From Glaciecola sp965660625 (lineage in GTDB: Bacteria; Pseudomonadota; Gammaproteobacteria; Enterobacterales; Alteromonadaceae), in contig CBFIAR010000001.1 of assembly GCA_965660625.1 (NCBI GenBank), forward strand, positions 186,001 to 250,000: a stretch of DNA of 64,000 nucleotides. The letters run 5' to 3'. Made by a program: the position numbers and the translations under genes. Positions 7,610 through 17,669 of the stretch are shown piece after piece. Each line of letters begins with the position of its first letter. Positions within the stretch are counted from its first letter, which is position 1. The notes under the pieces are model-generated. The model was not told the DNA's origin, did not search any database, and saw only the letters and a program-made list of their open reading frames with translations.

Positions 7610-10600
7610 TCATAATGAATACGTTAGCCCCAAGAAGAATTGAGTACCAAAGTACTGAATCGTGCCCGTGCGCGCTTCATCACCGAAGTAACTTTTCGTA
7701 GGCGCATCTGTTACGTTATTCACTTGGAATAAAATACCTAGGTTTTCGTTCACTTCGTAGCTCGCTTGGTAATCGATAATTAGCTCCGAATCAAAGTTAA
7801 CAACCTGATCATTTACTGCTACTTGTTTAGACACAAACGGGTCTCTGTAACGCGCGCTTATGCGTGTCTCAAAGCCCTCATTTTCCCAAAATACAGTCCC
7901 AGACAATACTTGCTTGCTCAATCCAGGTAGCAAGGTAGAAAAGACACCATCGCTGGTACTGGCTCTTTTTATAATCTCGGTTTCTGTGTACGAGTAGCTC
8001 GCACTCAGACCTAAGCCGGACCATAATCCGGGTAAGCCACTGTAAACCTCAGTGTATGACAATTCAAGACCGCGAATATAGCCGCCTCGAGCGTTGTTTT
8101 CAGCCGTTGTATAGGCACCATTTTCCACAGGAACACTGACAAAAACTTGCTCGCCTAATTCATCTAATACCGGTTGCGCTTCATCCTCATCGGTGAAAAC
8201 AGGTATATCAATTGAAGTGGGAACAATAAATCCGTTGGCAGCAAAATCGTAAGGGTCTGTTGTGCTTCTATCTACAAATGACTTAATGTCTTTATAGTAA
8301 AGCGCAGCGATTAATGCACCATCTGAATCGTCAAAGTAGTACTCATAAGAAATATCATACTGATTAGCGTAGAAAGGACGTAAATAAGGACTATTGTCGC
8401 TTTGACCCGATAATCGTGCTTCACCAAGAACGGTAATTTCACCAGTATCAATATTCTGAATCGCAGCGGGTTCTGAAACCTGCACACCAGAATTAGCGAA
8501 CATTTCATTAATAGGTGCTCTACCCATTACCTTCGCCGCCGCAAAGCGCACTAGCTGATTGCTGGTTAATTTGAACGTTAGGTTTAATGACGGCAAATAA
8601 TCAGTGTACGTATCTTGCAATATTACAGGACGAAAGGTATCAACAACCAAGCCAATATCGTCAGTAATATTTTGCGCACCCGCTTCTGGAACGCCACCGA
8701 CGTCTTGCAAAAAGGTCGATGCCTGCTTTGTATCCACCATTCTCACGCCAACATTACCGGTGACCGGAATACCTGCTAATTCCATATCGAGGTTTGCCAT
8801 AATATAGGCTGAGCTTACTTCTTCATACACTTCTCCGCTCTGCAAAACAGACCATGAAGTATCGCTTATTGGATCGCCATCTGGTGGATTCAATACACCA
8901 TCGTACCCACCCCAACTTTGCACCGGTTGCGGCACGCCACTTGGGAACCATGCATTTAGGGCTTTATCTAAATCAATCGCTAAGTAACTAGGGAAATAAG
9001 AGAATTCTCCTTCCCAATTGACCACGGTGGTCATGTCTTCAGTCAAGCGCAGTGGCGGTTGACTTCTAGAGAAACCTGAGTCACTACCATATTCGAATAC
9101 GGAACGATCATTGGTGTATGCGCGATCTGAATAACGAGCACCAAATTCAATAGAGCGAACCCAGTCATTCTCTAGTTGATAAGTGAAATCTAGTCGGTAA
9201 GCATCTAATTGATCTGAATTTTGGTATGGATAAATACCGTATTTAGACACCATGACTTTATTTAAATCAATAAAATCCGCAGCCTGATTAAAACCTAAAT
9301 CAGGCAAATCTAAGCCATTCAACAAATAACTTATCGATATGTTCTGGTCTAGCACCGGCGCTAATGCATTGGCGTCTTCAGCAACTAATGACCACAGCAA
9401 ACCATTTCTGAAATCACTTTCAGCAGCAGAGTGAGAAATATCGAAAGACATTGTCCAGTTATCGTTTATATCCCACTTTCCGTTGAGCCCATAACTGCGA
9501 ACCTCATCATTGTCTCGGTTGTCGTCATTGACTAATTCAACACGAGTGTTTGCGCCGCGATCACGATTGAAGGTACCACCAATAACGTCATTCCCCACAA
9601 TAGTTGGGTTGGCAATCGTGACGTTGGGTGCTTCGAGTTTTACCCGAAATCCGCGAGCGAACTCTTCTGACTCGAACTTACTTAAGAAAGCATCGGCTTT
9701 TAAAACAAAGTTATCTACCGGTGCCCACTCAATTGCGGCCATGTAACCATTACGAGTCTCCGCACCGCCAGCGTGCTGCATTTCAAAACCCTCAGAAATG
9801 CTTTCACATTCACCACATTGGCCTAGCGCTGGACGATTTGGATCGAGATTATCTGTATCGTTTGCGACAAAATCAACATCCTTTTCTCTGTTATAAGCGA
9901 GGCCGATGAACTGAGTCGAAACACTGGGTTGATACAACCTTGCGTAACCGAGAGCGACGCCAAGGGTATCTTCTAAAAATTTGCCTTGATATGAAAAGCT
10001 AAGTCGATGACCAAACTCATCAGCATCAGCGACTTCGTTAGCACGGTCGTTATACATACCGCGAACGTTTGCATTAAACGTATGCTGCTTATCGTTGGCC
10101 AATGGGCTAGCTGTTTTCAATTCAACCGTTCCGGCAACGCCGCCTTCCAGCAATGAGGCTTTTGGTGATTTATATACTGCAGCTGAACTGATTAACTCTG
10201 ATGGGTACTGATCAAACTCTATTGAGCGACTACCGCTAGTTGATACTTGTTCTCTGCCGTTAAGCGTAGAAAAAACGAAATCACCAGATAAACCACGAAT
10301 GTTAATTTCTGCTGCTTGGCCACCGGTTCTTACCGCTGATATACCGGGTAAGCGTGTTAACGCATCCGCCATTGATACGTCGGGTAATCCACCTAAGTCA
10401 TCGGCAGAGATTTGTTCTGATACGGTGTCACTGAATCTTTTTTGATTGAGCGACTTTATCAGGCTAGTTCGAAAACCAACAACCTCAATTTTCTCGATGT
10501 TTTCTTCTGCACGTTCATCAGCCTGATCCTGTTGAGAACTTTCAGGGCTTTGTTGTGCATAAAGGGGCAAACTACCAATCATCATTCCGCTAGCAACTAA

Positions 10601-10636
10601 GGCCACGGTAATCAAGCTGGGTTTGAATTTAGTCAT
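7610..10636 (-). CDS. TonB-dependent outer-membrane receptor, probably for maltodextrins
   Basis: A 1008-residue receptor that should import a large substrate across the outer membrane using TonB energy. The signal peptide ends near residue 27 (PLYAQQS). A TonB-box-like stretch (EKIEVVGFRTSL) precedes the plug domain (DVSMADALTRLPGISAVR, INIRGLSGDF). The C-terminus is a long beta-barrel ending in a strand with an aromatic residue (FGTQFFLGLTYSL). Sequence style fits the Xanthomonas/Caulobacter/Alteromonas receptor group used for oligosaccharides. Substrate is inferred from the pullulanase gene downstream (4-base or 80-base junction, depending on its start) and from a LacI/MalR-type operator 126 bp upstream. 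Confidence 0.9.
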   Translation of the reverse strand: MTKFKPSLITVALVASGMMIGSLPLYAQQSPESSQQDQADERAEENIEKIEVVGFRTSLIKSLNQKRFSDTVSEQISADDLGGLPDVSMADALTRLPGISAVRTGGQAAEINIRGLSGDFVFSTLNGREQVSTSGSRSIEFDQYPSELISSAAVYKSPKASLLEGGVAGTVELKTASPLANDKQHTFNANVRGMYNDRANEVADADEFGHRLSFSYQGKFLEDTLGVALGYARLYQPSVSTQFIGLAYNREKDVDFVANDTDNLDPNRPALGQCGECESISEGFEMQHAGGAETRNGYMAAIEWAPVDNFVLKADAFLSKFESEEFARGFRVKLEAPNVTIANPTIVGNDVIGGTFNRDRGANTRVELVNDDNRDNDEVRSYGLNGKWDINDNWTMSFDISHSAAESDFRNGLLWSLVAEDANALAPVLDQNISISYLLNGLDLPDLGFNQAADFIDLNKVMVSKYGIYPYQNSDQLDAYRLDFTYQLENDWVRSIEFGARYSDRAYTNDRSVFEYGSDSGFSRSQPPLRLTEDMTTVVNWEGEFSYFPSYLAIDLDKALNAWFPSGVPQPVQSWGGYDGVLNPPDGDPISDTSWSVLQSGEVYEEVSSAYIMANLDMELAGIPVTGNVGVRMVDTKQASTFLQDVGGVPEAGAQNITDDIGLVVDTFRPVILQDTYTDYLPSLNLTFKLTSNQLVRFAAAKVMGRAPINEMFANSGVQVSEPAAIQNIDTGEITVLGEARLSGQSDNSPYLRPFYANQYDISYEYYFDDSDGALIAALYYKDIKSFVDRSTTDPYDFAANGFIVPTSIDIPVFTDEDEAQPVLDELGEQVFVSVPVENGAYTTAENNARGGYIRGLELSYTEVYSGLPGLWSGLGLSASYSYTETEIIKRASTSDGVFSTLLPGLSKQVLSGTVFWENEGFETRISARYRDPFVSKQVAVNDQVVNFDSELIIDYQASYEVNENLGILFQVNNVTDAPTKSYFGDEARTGTIQYFGTQFFLGLTYSL

Positions 10637-10761
10637 ATTTGTATCCCATTACTGTTGAGTTTGACGCTTCTATGCTCACCAGACCTTATGACTGGTTGCG
10701 CAAGCACGCCTATTTGTACTAATTAGGATGTTACATTTTTGCGAGTTCATTCACCATTATG

Positions 10762-10775
10762 TGCATACGTATTCA
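10762..10775. promoter_or_regulatory. LacI/MalR-family operator-like palindrome upstream of the TonB receptor gene
   Basis: TGCATACGTATTCA is a 14-bp near-palindrome with a central CG and one mismatch between half-sites. This is the form of LacI-family operators, and it resembles MalR sites reported for maltodextrin genes of Alteromonadales as I remember them. It lies 126 bp upstream of the receptor start, suitable for control of the receptor-pullulanase operon. No LacI-family gene is in the window, so the regulator would be encoded elsewhere. Confidence 0.55.
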
Positions 10776-11066
10776 TAACATATTGCTACATTTAGTTAAC
10801 AAATCGGCCAATCTAAATGCGATGTTTATGCTGTTAATGAAAACAAGAAACATTTTATGATAAGAGAATAGAGAATAGTATTTATAAAAAAAAACAATTG
10901 CTTACATTCAATCAACAAAAAGAAAGGTGTTATTTACATGGAAAATATCTGAATCTGTGGAGAAAGGTTTTTAAGAGCTTATTGGTATCGTTTACCTGAA
11001 TTTTTTACAAGGCTGTTCGGACTTATCCTAATGAAAGAGACTTCAGCTTAATGACAGTAAAGTAAA

Positions 11067-11092
11067 AAAAAACCTGCCGTTTGGCAGGTTTT
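11067..11092 (-). terminator. Rho-independent terminator of the suc genes
   Basis: On the minus strand AAACCTGCC pairs with GGCAGGTTT around a 4-nt loop and is followed by a run of nine T. It lies just after the sucD stop. Confidence 0.9.
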
Positions 11093-11116
11093 CTAGTTCA
11101 ATCTTAATTCACCAAA

Positions 11117-11989
11117 TTACCAACCAGTAATTTCGCGCAATCCTTTACCTATTTCAGCAAGTGAGCGCACAGTTTTAACACCTGCCGCTTCTAACGCTTT
11201 GAATTTCTCATCAGCAGTACCTTTGCCGCCAGCGATAATTGCGCCAGCATGACCCATACGCTTACCCGCAGGTGCTGTTACGCCAGCTATGTAAGATACT
11301 ACAGGCTTAGTTACATGTGCTTTGATGTATTCAGCAGCTTCTTCTTCAGCTGTACCGCCAATTTCACCAATCATAACGATTGCTTCAGTAGCTGGATCTT
11401 CTTGGAACAACTTCAATATGTCGATGAAGTTAGAACCAGGAATTGGATCACCACCAATACCAACACAAGTAGACTGACCAAAACCTTCATCAGTAGTCTG
11501 CTTAACTGCTTCGTATGTCAATGTACCAGAGCGTGAAACAATGCCAACTTTACCTGGCTTATGAATGTGACCAGGCATGATACCAATCTTACACTCGCCC
11601 GGAGTAATAACACCTGGACAGTTAGGACCGATCATACGTGCACCTTTACGATCAACGTACTCTTTAACATAAAGCATATCGATAGTCGGAATACCTTCAG
11701 TGATACAGACCACTAATTCAATACCCGCATCAACCGCTTCTATGATTGAATCTTTACAAAATGGCGCTGGTACATAAATTACCGTTGCCGTAGCGCCTGT
11801 TGCTTCTACCGCTTCTCTCACAGTATTGAATACAGGAAGACCTAAATGTGTAGTACCGCCTTTACCAGGAGTTACACCACCAACCATTTGCGTACCATAA
11901 GCAATTGCTTGCTCAGAGTGGAACGTACCTTGACCGCCAGTAAAACCTTGGCAGATAACTTTAGTATCTTTATTAATTAATACTGACAT
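11117..11989 (-). CDS. sucD: Succinyl-CoA synthetase, alpha subunit
   Basis: It forms the alpha subunit of the TCA-cycle enzyme that converts succinyl-CoA to succinate while making ATP or GTP. The 290-residue length is normal. The N-terminal CoA-binding Rossmann region (QGFTGGQGTFHSEQAI) and the active-site histidine loop (GHAGAI, phosphohistidine) are present. Its ATG overlaps the sucC stop by one base (TAATG) after a strong GGAGGG, so the two subunits are translationally coupled. A terminator follows immediately. Confidence 0.97.
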   Translation of the reverse strand: MSVLINKDTKVICQGFTGGQGTFHSEQAIAYGTQMVGGVTPGKGGTTHLGLPVFNTVREAVEATGATATVIYVPAPFCKDSIIEAVDAGIELVVCITEGIPTIDMLYVKEYVDRKGARMIGPNCPGVITPGECKIGIMPGHIHKPGKVGIVSRSGTLTYEAVKQTTDEGFGQSTCVGIGGDPIPGSNFIDILKLFQEDPATEAIVMIGEIGGTAEEEAAEYIKAHVTKPVVSYIAGVTAPAGKRMGHAGAIIAGGKGTADEKFKALEAAGVKTVRSLAEIGKGLREITGW

Positions 11990-13155
11990 TATTTGCCCTC
12001 CGCAGCAGCAACAACTTTAAGTGCAGCATCCGTCAAGGATTCTGCAGCAATGATATCTAAACCAGAACTCGCAAGCACTTCGCGACCTAGTTCTGCATTT
12101 GTGCCTTCTAGACGAACAACCACTGGTACGTTAACGCCAACTTCTTTAACTGCACCAATAATACCTTCAGCAATCATATCGCAACGCACGATACCACCGA
12201 AAATGTTAACCAATACTGCTTTAACCTTGCTGTCTGACAAAATAATTTTAAATGCTTCAGCAACACGTTCTTTGGTTGCACCGCCCCCAACGTCGAGGAA
12301 GTTAGCAGGGCTTCCGCCATGCAAGTTAACGATATCCATCGTTCCCATTGCAAGACCAGCACCGTTTACCATGCAACCCACGTTGCCATCTAGTGCAACG
12401 TAGTTAAGTTCGAATTTTGCTGCGTGGGCTTCACGCGCATCATCTTGTGATGGATCGTTCATATCACGGACTTTTGGCTGACGATACAATGCGTTGCCGT
12501 CTACCCCTAACTTCGCGTCTAAGCAGTGCAAGTCACCGTCTGCTTTGATAACTAGCGGGTTGATCTCAATCATTGCTAGGTCAAGCTCTTCAAACATCTT
12601 AGCTAGACCCATAAATATGGTAGTAAACTGACGAATTTGAACACCCTTCAAGCCTAATTTGAACGCCATTTCTCTTGCTTGAAACGGCTGCGCGCCAACT
12701 AATGGATCGATTTCAGCTTTTAAGATTTTTTCTGGTGTTTGTTCCGCAACAGTCTCAATTTCAACGCCACCTTCTGTAGATGCCATGAAAATGATTCTGC
12801 GTGAGGTTCTATCAACCACTGCGCCTAAGTATAGCTCTTGAGCGATATCTGTGCAGGTTTCAACAAGAATTTGACTGACCGGCTGACCTTTTTCATCTGT
12901 TTGATAAGTGACTAGATTTTTGCCAAGCCAGTTTTCAGCAAAAGCTCTAATGTCAGCTTTGTCTTTAACTAGTTTCACACCGCCCGCTTTACCGCGACCG
13001 CCAGCGTGTACTTGACATTTAACTACCCATTCAGTTCCGCCAATGCGGTCTGCAGCTTCAACAGCAGCTTGAGGAGTCTCCGCAGCGTATCCTTCAGATA
13101 CTGGCAAACCGTATTCTTTGAATAACTGTTTGCCCTGGTATTCATGCAAATTCAT
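11989..13155 (-). CDS. sucC: Succinyl-CoA synthetase, beta subunit
   Basis: The beta subunit carries the ATP-grasp nucleotide site and partners SucD. The 388-residue length equals that of the usual bacterial protein. It begins MNLHEYQGKQLFKEYGLPV, and the C-terminal ligase/CoA domain (NIFGGIVRCDMIAEGII) is intact. It is separated from sucB by 173 bp that contain a perfect inverted repeat, so sucCD may have an mRNA end or a separate control point here. Confidence 0.97.
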   Translation of the reverse strand: MNLHEYQGKQLFKEYGLPVSEGYAAETPQAAVEAADRIGGTEWVVKCQVHAGGRGKAGGVKLVKDKADIRAFAENWLGKNLVTYQTDEKGQPVSQILVETCTDIAQELYLGAVVDRTSRRIIFMASTEGGVEIETVAEQTPEKILKAEIDPLVGAQPFQAREMAFKLGLKGVQIRQFTTIFMGLAKMFEELDLAMIEINPLVIKADGDLHCLDAKLGVDGNALYRQPKVRDMNDPSQDDAREAHAAKFELNYVALDGNVGCMVNGAGLAMGTMDIVNLHGGSPANFLDVGGGATKERVAEAFKIILSDSKVKAVLVNIFGGIVRCDMIAEGIIGAVKEVGVNVPVVVRLEGTNAELGREVLASSGLDIIAAESLTDAALKVVAAAEGK

Positions 13156-13268
13156 GTTAATTTATCCGATTTTATTTAATAGAAAAGCCGCCTATGCTCC
13201 CTTAAAAAGGACTGCGGGCGACTTGTTTTAATTTCGCTAAATCTTATCACAAACTTAGCTATACTTCA

Positions 13269-13289
13269 GGTGATAACGACGTTATCACC
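13269..13289. repeat. Perfect 10-bp inverted repeat between sucB and sucC
   Basis: GGTGATAACG and CGTTATCACC are exact reverse complements separated by one base. On the minus (coding) strand the stem is not followed by a T-run, so it is not a standard terminator of sucAB. On the plus strand TAATTTTTTTT follows. It could be a processing or stability hairpin in the suc mRNA, a protein-binding palindrome for a sucCD promoter, or an end for antisense transcripts. Confidence 0.55.
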
Positions 13290-13328
13290 CTAATTTTTTT
13301 GATTCCGAGCAGCTTGTTAACTTAATAT

Positions 13329-14831
13329 TTACACATCAAGTAACAAACGTGTTGGATCTTCTAACATTTCTTTTACAGTGACCAAGAAACCAACCGATTC
13401 TTTACCGTCCACGATTCTGTGGTCGTAAGATAACGCGAGGTACATCATAGGTAATATCTCTACTTTACCGTTCACTGCCATTGGGCGATCTTGGATTTTA
13501 TGCATTCCCAATATTGCGCTTTGTGGTGGATTAATAATTGGCGTAGACAATAACGATCCAAACACACCGCCGTTGGTAATAGTAAAGTTACCGCCCTGCA
13601 GGTCTGACATAGCAAGCTTGCCGTCGCGACCTTTCAATGCGAGTTCTTTGATGCCTTTTTCAACACCCGCCATGCCGAGCGTATCGGTATCACGCAATAT
13701 AGGTGTAACCAAACCACGTGGTGTAGATACAGCGATTGAGATGTCGAAATAGTTATGATAACAAATATCGTCACCATCAATTGACGCATTGACTTCTGGG
13801 AAACGCTTTAACGCTTCGGTGACCGCTTTCACATAGAAAGACATGAAACCCAAACGAATACCATGACGCTTTTCAAAGCTCTCTTGGTATTGCTTACGCA
13901 AGTCCATAATAGGCTTCATATTAACTTCATTGAACGTAGTCAACATTGCTGTTGAGTTTTTCGCCTCTAACAAACGACTGGCGATTGTTTTACGTAATCT
14001 CGTCATTGGCACGCGCTTTTCTGTGCGCTCGCCTGCTGCAATAGATGGCGCCTCTGTTGACGCTGCTGATGGCGCTTTTGCTGGTGCTTTCAAATGCTTT
14101 TCCACGTCTTCTTTGGTTACTCTGCCGCCTTTACCTGTGCCTTTGACTTTACTAGCGTCAACACCTTTTTCAGCAAGTAAACGGCGCACGGAAGGACTCA
14201 ATGCGTCTGAATCTCCTTCTTCCTGTTCAGCTTGGGCTACTGGCGCGCTATCTTTACTTTCCATCGATGGCTTTGCGGCCGCACCTGCTACGAAGTTTGC
14301 AATAACAGCCTCAGCAAGTACTGTTTCGCCCTCTTGAGCTAAAATTTCAGAAATTGAACCATCTTCTGGCGCAACAACTTCCAATACGACTTTGTCTGTT
14401 TCAATATCAACTAAATTTTGATCACGCTTTACTGACTGTCCGGGCTGCACATGCCAAGTTGCTATTGTTGCATCAGCTACTGATTCCGGAAGCACAGGAA
14501 CTTTAATCTCAGTCTTTTTGCCTGACCCAGTTAGTGCCGCAGACTCTTTCTCGGCTGCTGGTTCAGAAGACGTGGACTCTTTTTTAGCAGAGCCTCCCGC
14601 TTCTACTTTACCAATGACTTGTTCACCTAAAACGGTATCACCTTCACCATGAATAATTTCTGACAAGACGCCGTCTTCTGGTGCTACTACTTCCAATACT
14701 ACCTTGTCAGTCTCAATATCAACCAAATTTTGGTCTCTGGTAACAGTTTCACCCGCTTTTACATGCCACGTTGCGATTGTTGCATCTGCTACTGATTCAG
14801 GTAATACGGGAACTTTTATTTCAATTGTCAT
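13329..14831 (-). CDS. sucB: 2-oxoglutarate dehydrogenase E2 (dihydrolipoyl succinyltransferase) with two lipoyl domains
   Basis: E2 core of the 2-oxoglutarate dehydrogenase complex, transferring succinyl from lipoate to CoA. The protein has 500 residues because it carries two N-terminal lipoyl domains with lipoylated Lys43 and Lys147, each in ETDKVVLEV. Escherichia coli SucB has one such domain and 405 residues. The two domains share a 20-residue identical start and are joined by an Ala/Ser/Glu linker. Next come the peripheral subunit-binding domain (LSPSVRRLLAEKGVDASKV) and the catalytic domain with His471 and Asp475 in SYDHRIVDG. It lies 9 bp after sucA, with which it is co-transcribed. 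Confidence 0.97.
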   Translation of the reverse strand: MTIEIKVPVLPESVADATIATWHVKAGETVTRDQNLVDIETDKVVLEVVAPEDGVLSEIIHGEGDTVLGEQVIGKVEAGGSAKKESTSSEPAAEKESAALTGSGKKTEIKVPVLPESVADATIATWHVQPGQSVKRDQNLVDIETDKVVLEVVAPEDGSISEILAQEGETVLAEAVIANFVAGAAAKPSMESKDSAPVAQAEQEEGDSDALSPSVRRLLAEKGVDASKVKGTGKGGRVTKEDVEKHLKAPAKAPSAASTEAPSIAAGERTEKRVPMTRLRKTIASRLLEAKNSTAMLTTFNEVNMKPIMDLRKQYQESFEKRHGIRLGFMSFYVKAVTEALKRFPEVNASIDGDDICYHNYFDISIAVSTPRGLVTPILRDTDTLGMAGVEKGIKELALKGRDGKLAMSDLQGGNFTITNGGVFGSLLSTPIINPPQSAILGMHKIQDRPMAVNGKVEILPMMYLALSYDHRIVDGKESVGFLVTVKEMLEDPTRLLLDV

Positions 14832-14840
14832 CTGGGTTCC

Positions 14841-17669
14841 TTAGTTTATTGTAAGTGCGTCTTCAACCAACGCCTTTTGTTGTTGGTTGTGTACAGAAAC
14901 ATAGCCAACTGCAGGAGAAGCCGAAGCTTTGCGCCCTGCATAAGTTAAGTTAGATCCTTTCGGAATTGATTGCCAGAAATGATGTTGGCTGCAATACCAA
15001 GCACCTTGGTTCTGTGGTTCTTCTTGACACCAAATCCAGTCAGTCACATGTTCATACTTTGCCATCTTGGTTTTGAACTCGTCCTGAGGGAATGGATACA
15101 ACTGCTCTAAACGCACAATCGCAACGTCACTTTGTTCGTTCTTACGACGCTGATCCAGCAAATCGTAGTAAACTTTGCCAGAACACATCACAACACGTTT
15201 GACGTTTTGCGGATCTATCTCATCAATCTCATCAATCACATTGTGGAACACACCCGCTGCCAGTTCTTCCATTGAAGAAACCGCAAGTGGATGACGAAGC
15301 AGTGATTTCGGCGACATAACTATCAATGGTCGACGCATAGGTCGAACTGATTGGCGACGCAGCATATTGTATACCTGCGCAGGAGTGGATGGTATGCACA
15401 CTTGCCAGTTATGGTCAGCACACATTTGTAACCATCTCTCTAAACGAGCAGAACTGTGCTCAGGACCTTGGCCTTCATAACCGTGCGGCAATAACATCGT
15501 TAGACCACACAAGCGGCCCCACTTTGCTTCACCTGATGATAAAAACTGGTCAAACACAACCTGGGCACCGTTCGCAAAATCGCCAAATTGTGCTTCCCAA
15601 ATAGTTAAACATGCAGGTTCAGCTGTGGCAAAACCATATTCAAAGGCCATTACAGCCTCTTCAGACAATACAGAATCATAAATTTCAATTCGGCCTTGGT
15701 CATCAGAGATATTCTGCAACGGTAAATATGATGAACCGTCATCTTGGTTGTGCAAAACAGCATGACGATGGAAGAAGGTGCCCCGCCCCGAATCTTGACC
15801 TGTCATTCTGATATCTGTTTTCTCGGCTAGGACACTCGCATAGGCTAAGTTTTCAGCCATTCCCCAGTCGAGCATTTTCTCACCATCTACCATTGCCTTG
15901 CGGTCAACATATAGTTTGTTAACACGAGACTGCAGACGATGACTCTCTGGATAATTGATCAAAGCCTGACCAAGCTCCTTTATTCTGGAAACTGGCAAAC
16001 TAGCATCATATTCGACATCCCAATCGTGGCCAATGTAAGGTGACCAATCGACTGAATGCTCAGTCATTGGTCGCCACTCCTCGACCACACATGCACCGTG
16101 GTCCAATGCAGCTCTATAGTCAGCCATTAGCTTTTCAACTTCGTGCTTTTCAATGGTACCTTCAGCAATCAATTGGTCAGCATAAATATCGCGGGGAACA
16201 GGATGCTTTTTAATTTTTTGATACATTAATGGCTGAGTCGCATTCGGCTCATCCGCTTCGTTATGACCATGGCGACGGTAGCAAACTAAATCTATCACCA
16301 CGTCACGTTTAAATTTGTTACGGTATTCTAAAGCAAGTCTAGTAACAAACATGACAGCTTCAGGATCATCAGAATTCACGTGAAAAATTGGCGCTTGCAC
16401 CATTTTCGCTATGTCAGTGCAGTATTGTGTAGAACGCGTGTCTTCGGTGTTCGAGGTGGTAAAACCAACTTGGTTGTTAATAACAATTCGAACTGTCCCG
16501 CCAACTTTAAAGCCACGAGTTTGTGACATATTGAACGTTTCTTGTACAACGCCCTGACCGGCTATGGCAGAGTCACCGTGTATTGTAATCGGTAAAACCG
16601 CAGAACCGTCTTCACAATCGCGACGAGATAGCCTCGCTCTAACTGAGCCCATCACTACAGGGTTAACAATTTCCAAATGCGATGGATTGAAAGCAAGTGC
16701 CAAATGCACATTTCCACCTGGTGTTGCAAAATCAGAAGAAAAACCAGCGTGATATTTTACATCGCCGGCCCCTAATGTATCATCATGTTTTCCGGCGAAT
16801 TCATCAAACAGAACTGATGGATTTTTACCTAACACATTCACTAATACATTCAAACGCCCACGGTGGGCCATACCAATGACAACCTCTTTCGTACCCACTG
16901 CCCCGGCTTCGGTAATTAAGCCTTTTAGCATTGGAACAAGAGAGTCGCCGCCTTCTAATGAAAATCGTTTCGCACCCGTAAATTTAGCGCCCAGGTACTT
17001 TTCCATACCATCTGCGGCGATAAGGCCCTTAAGAATGTTAACTTTTTCATCTCGGCCAATCACGGGTTTCGCTTCAACCGACTCAATCCGCTGCTGCAGC
17101 CAACGTTTCTGTTCGGTATCAGTAATGTGCATATATTCAGAGCCGATAGAGCCACAGTAAGTACGATTCAATGACTTAAGTAAATCACCTAAAGCCATTT
17201 TATCTGTATTTACCGCATATGAGCCAAGATTGAACATGGCGGTAAAGTCGCTCTCAGAAAGATTATGGTGTGATAATTCTAAATCTCGAACTCTCGGTTG
17301 CTTCCATAAACTAAGTGGATCGAGGTTAGCATGCTGGTGCCCACGGAATCGGTAAGCATTAATTAATTGTAATACTTTTACCTGTCGCTCATCGCTTTGA
17401 ACATCGCCGGGTGTTGCAGCAGCACCTGAGGTGAACCTTGCAGCAGGACCCAACGAGGCCATTTGTTTGAAATCAGCCTTGATTTGCGTGTGGTTGGATT
17501 CTACCTCAACACCATCTACCTTAGGTAGCGCGTCGAAAATAACTTTCCAGTTTTCTGGAATACTTTGTGGATCTTCAAGGTAAGTGTCATACATCCCTTC
17601 GATGTAAGCGGTATTACCTCCCGCCATGTGGGATGAATCCCACCATGCTTTCATCACGCTATCTTGCAT
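14841..17669 (-). CDS. sucA: 2-oxoglutarate dehydrogenase E1 component
   Basis: Thiamine-diphosphate-dependent decarboxylase of 2-oxoglutarate, the first subunit of the complex with SucB. The length of 942 residues is typical. Visible landmarks are the N-terminal helix that binds E2 (AYIEGMYDTYLEDP), the active-site region GMAHRGRLNVL, the cofactor segment HGDSAIAGQGVVQE, and the C-terminal dehydrogenase-type domain ending WYCSQHHFWQS. A terminator for sdhB lies 170 bp upstream, so sucAB needs its own promoter or read-through from sdh. Confidence 0.97.
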   Translation of the reverse strand: MQDSVMKAWWDSSHMAGGNTAYIEGMYDTYLEDPQSIPENWKVIFDALPKVDGVEVESNHTQIKADFKQMASLGPAARFTSGAAATPGDVQSDERQVKVLQLINAYRFRGHQHANLDPLSLWKQPRVRDLELSHHNLSESDFTAMFNLGSYAVNTDKMALGDLLKSLNRTYCGSIGSEYMHITDTEQKRWLQQRIESVEAKPVIGRDEKVNILKGLIAADGMEKYLGAKFTGAKRFSLEGGDSLVPMLKGLITEAGAVGTKEVVIGMAHRGRLNVLVNVLGKNPSVLFDEFAGKHDDTLGAGDVKYHAGFSSDFATPGGNVHLALAFNPSHLEIVNPVVMGSVRARLSRRDCEDGSAVLPITIHGDSAIAGQGVVQETFNMSQTRGFKVGGTVRIVINNQVGFTTSNTEDTRSTQYCTDIAKMVQAPIFHVNSDDPEAVMFVTRLALEYRNKFKRDVVIDLVCYRRHGHNEADEPNATQPLMYQKIKKHPVPRDIYADQLIAEGTIEKHEVEKLMADYRAALDHGACVVEEWRPMTEHSVDWSPYIGHDWDVEYDASLPVSRIKELGQALINYPESHRLQSRVNKLYVDRKAMVDGEKMLDWGMAENLAYASVLAEKTDIRMTGQDSGRGTFFHRHAVLHNQDDGSSYLPLQNISDDQGRIEIYDSVLSEEAVMAFEYGFATAEPACLTIWEAQFGDFANGAQVVFDQFLSSGEAKWGRLCGLTMLLPHGYEGQGPEHSSARLERWLQMCADHNWQVCIPSTPAQVYNMLRRQSVRPMRRPLIVMSPKSLLRHPLAVSSMEELAAGVFHNVIDEIDEIDPQNVKRVVMCSGKVYYDLLDQRRKNEQSDVAIVRLEQLYPFPQDEFKTKMAKYEHVTDWIWCQEEPQNQGAWYCSQHHFWQSIPKGSNLTYAGRKASASPAVGYVSVHNQQQKALVEDALTIN

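Larger units (their letters stand above)
10637..11116. other. 480-bp intergenic region between the receptor gene and sucD
   Basis: It holds the upstream control region of the receptor gene, including the palindromic operator at 10762-10775. It also holds the terminator of the suc genes at 11067-11092. Between about 10800 and 11060 I see AT-rich DNA without an open frame, hairpin or recognisable motif. Confidence 0.6.
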
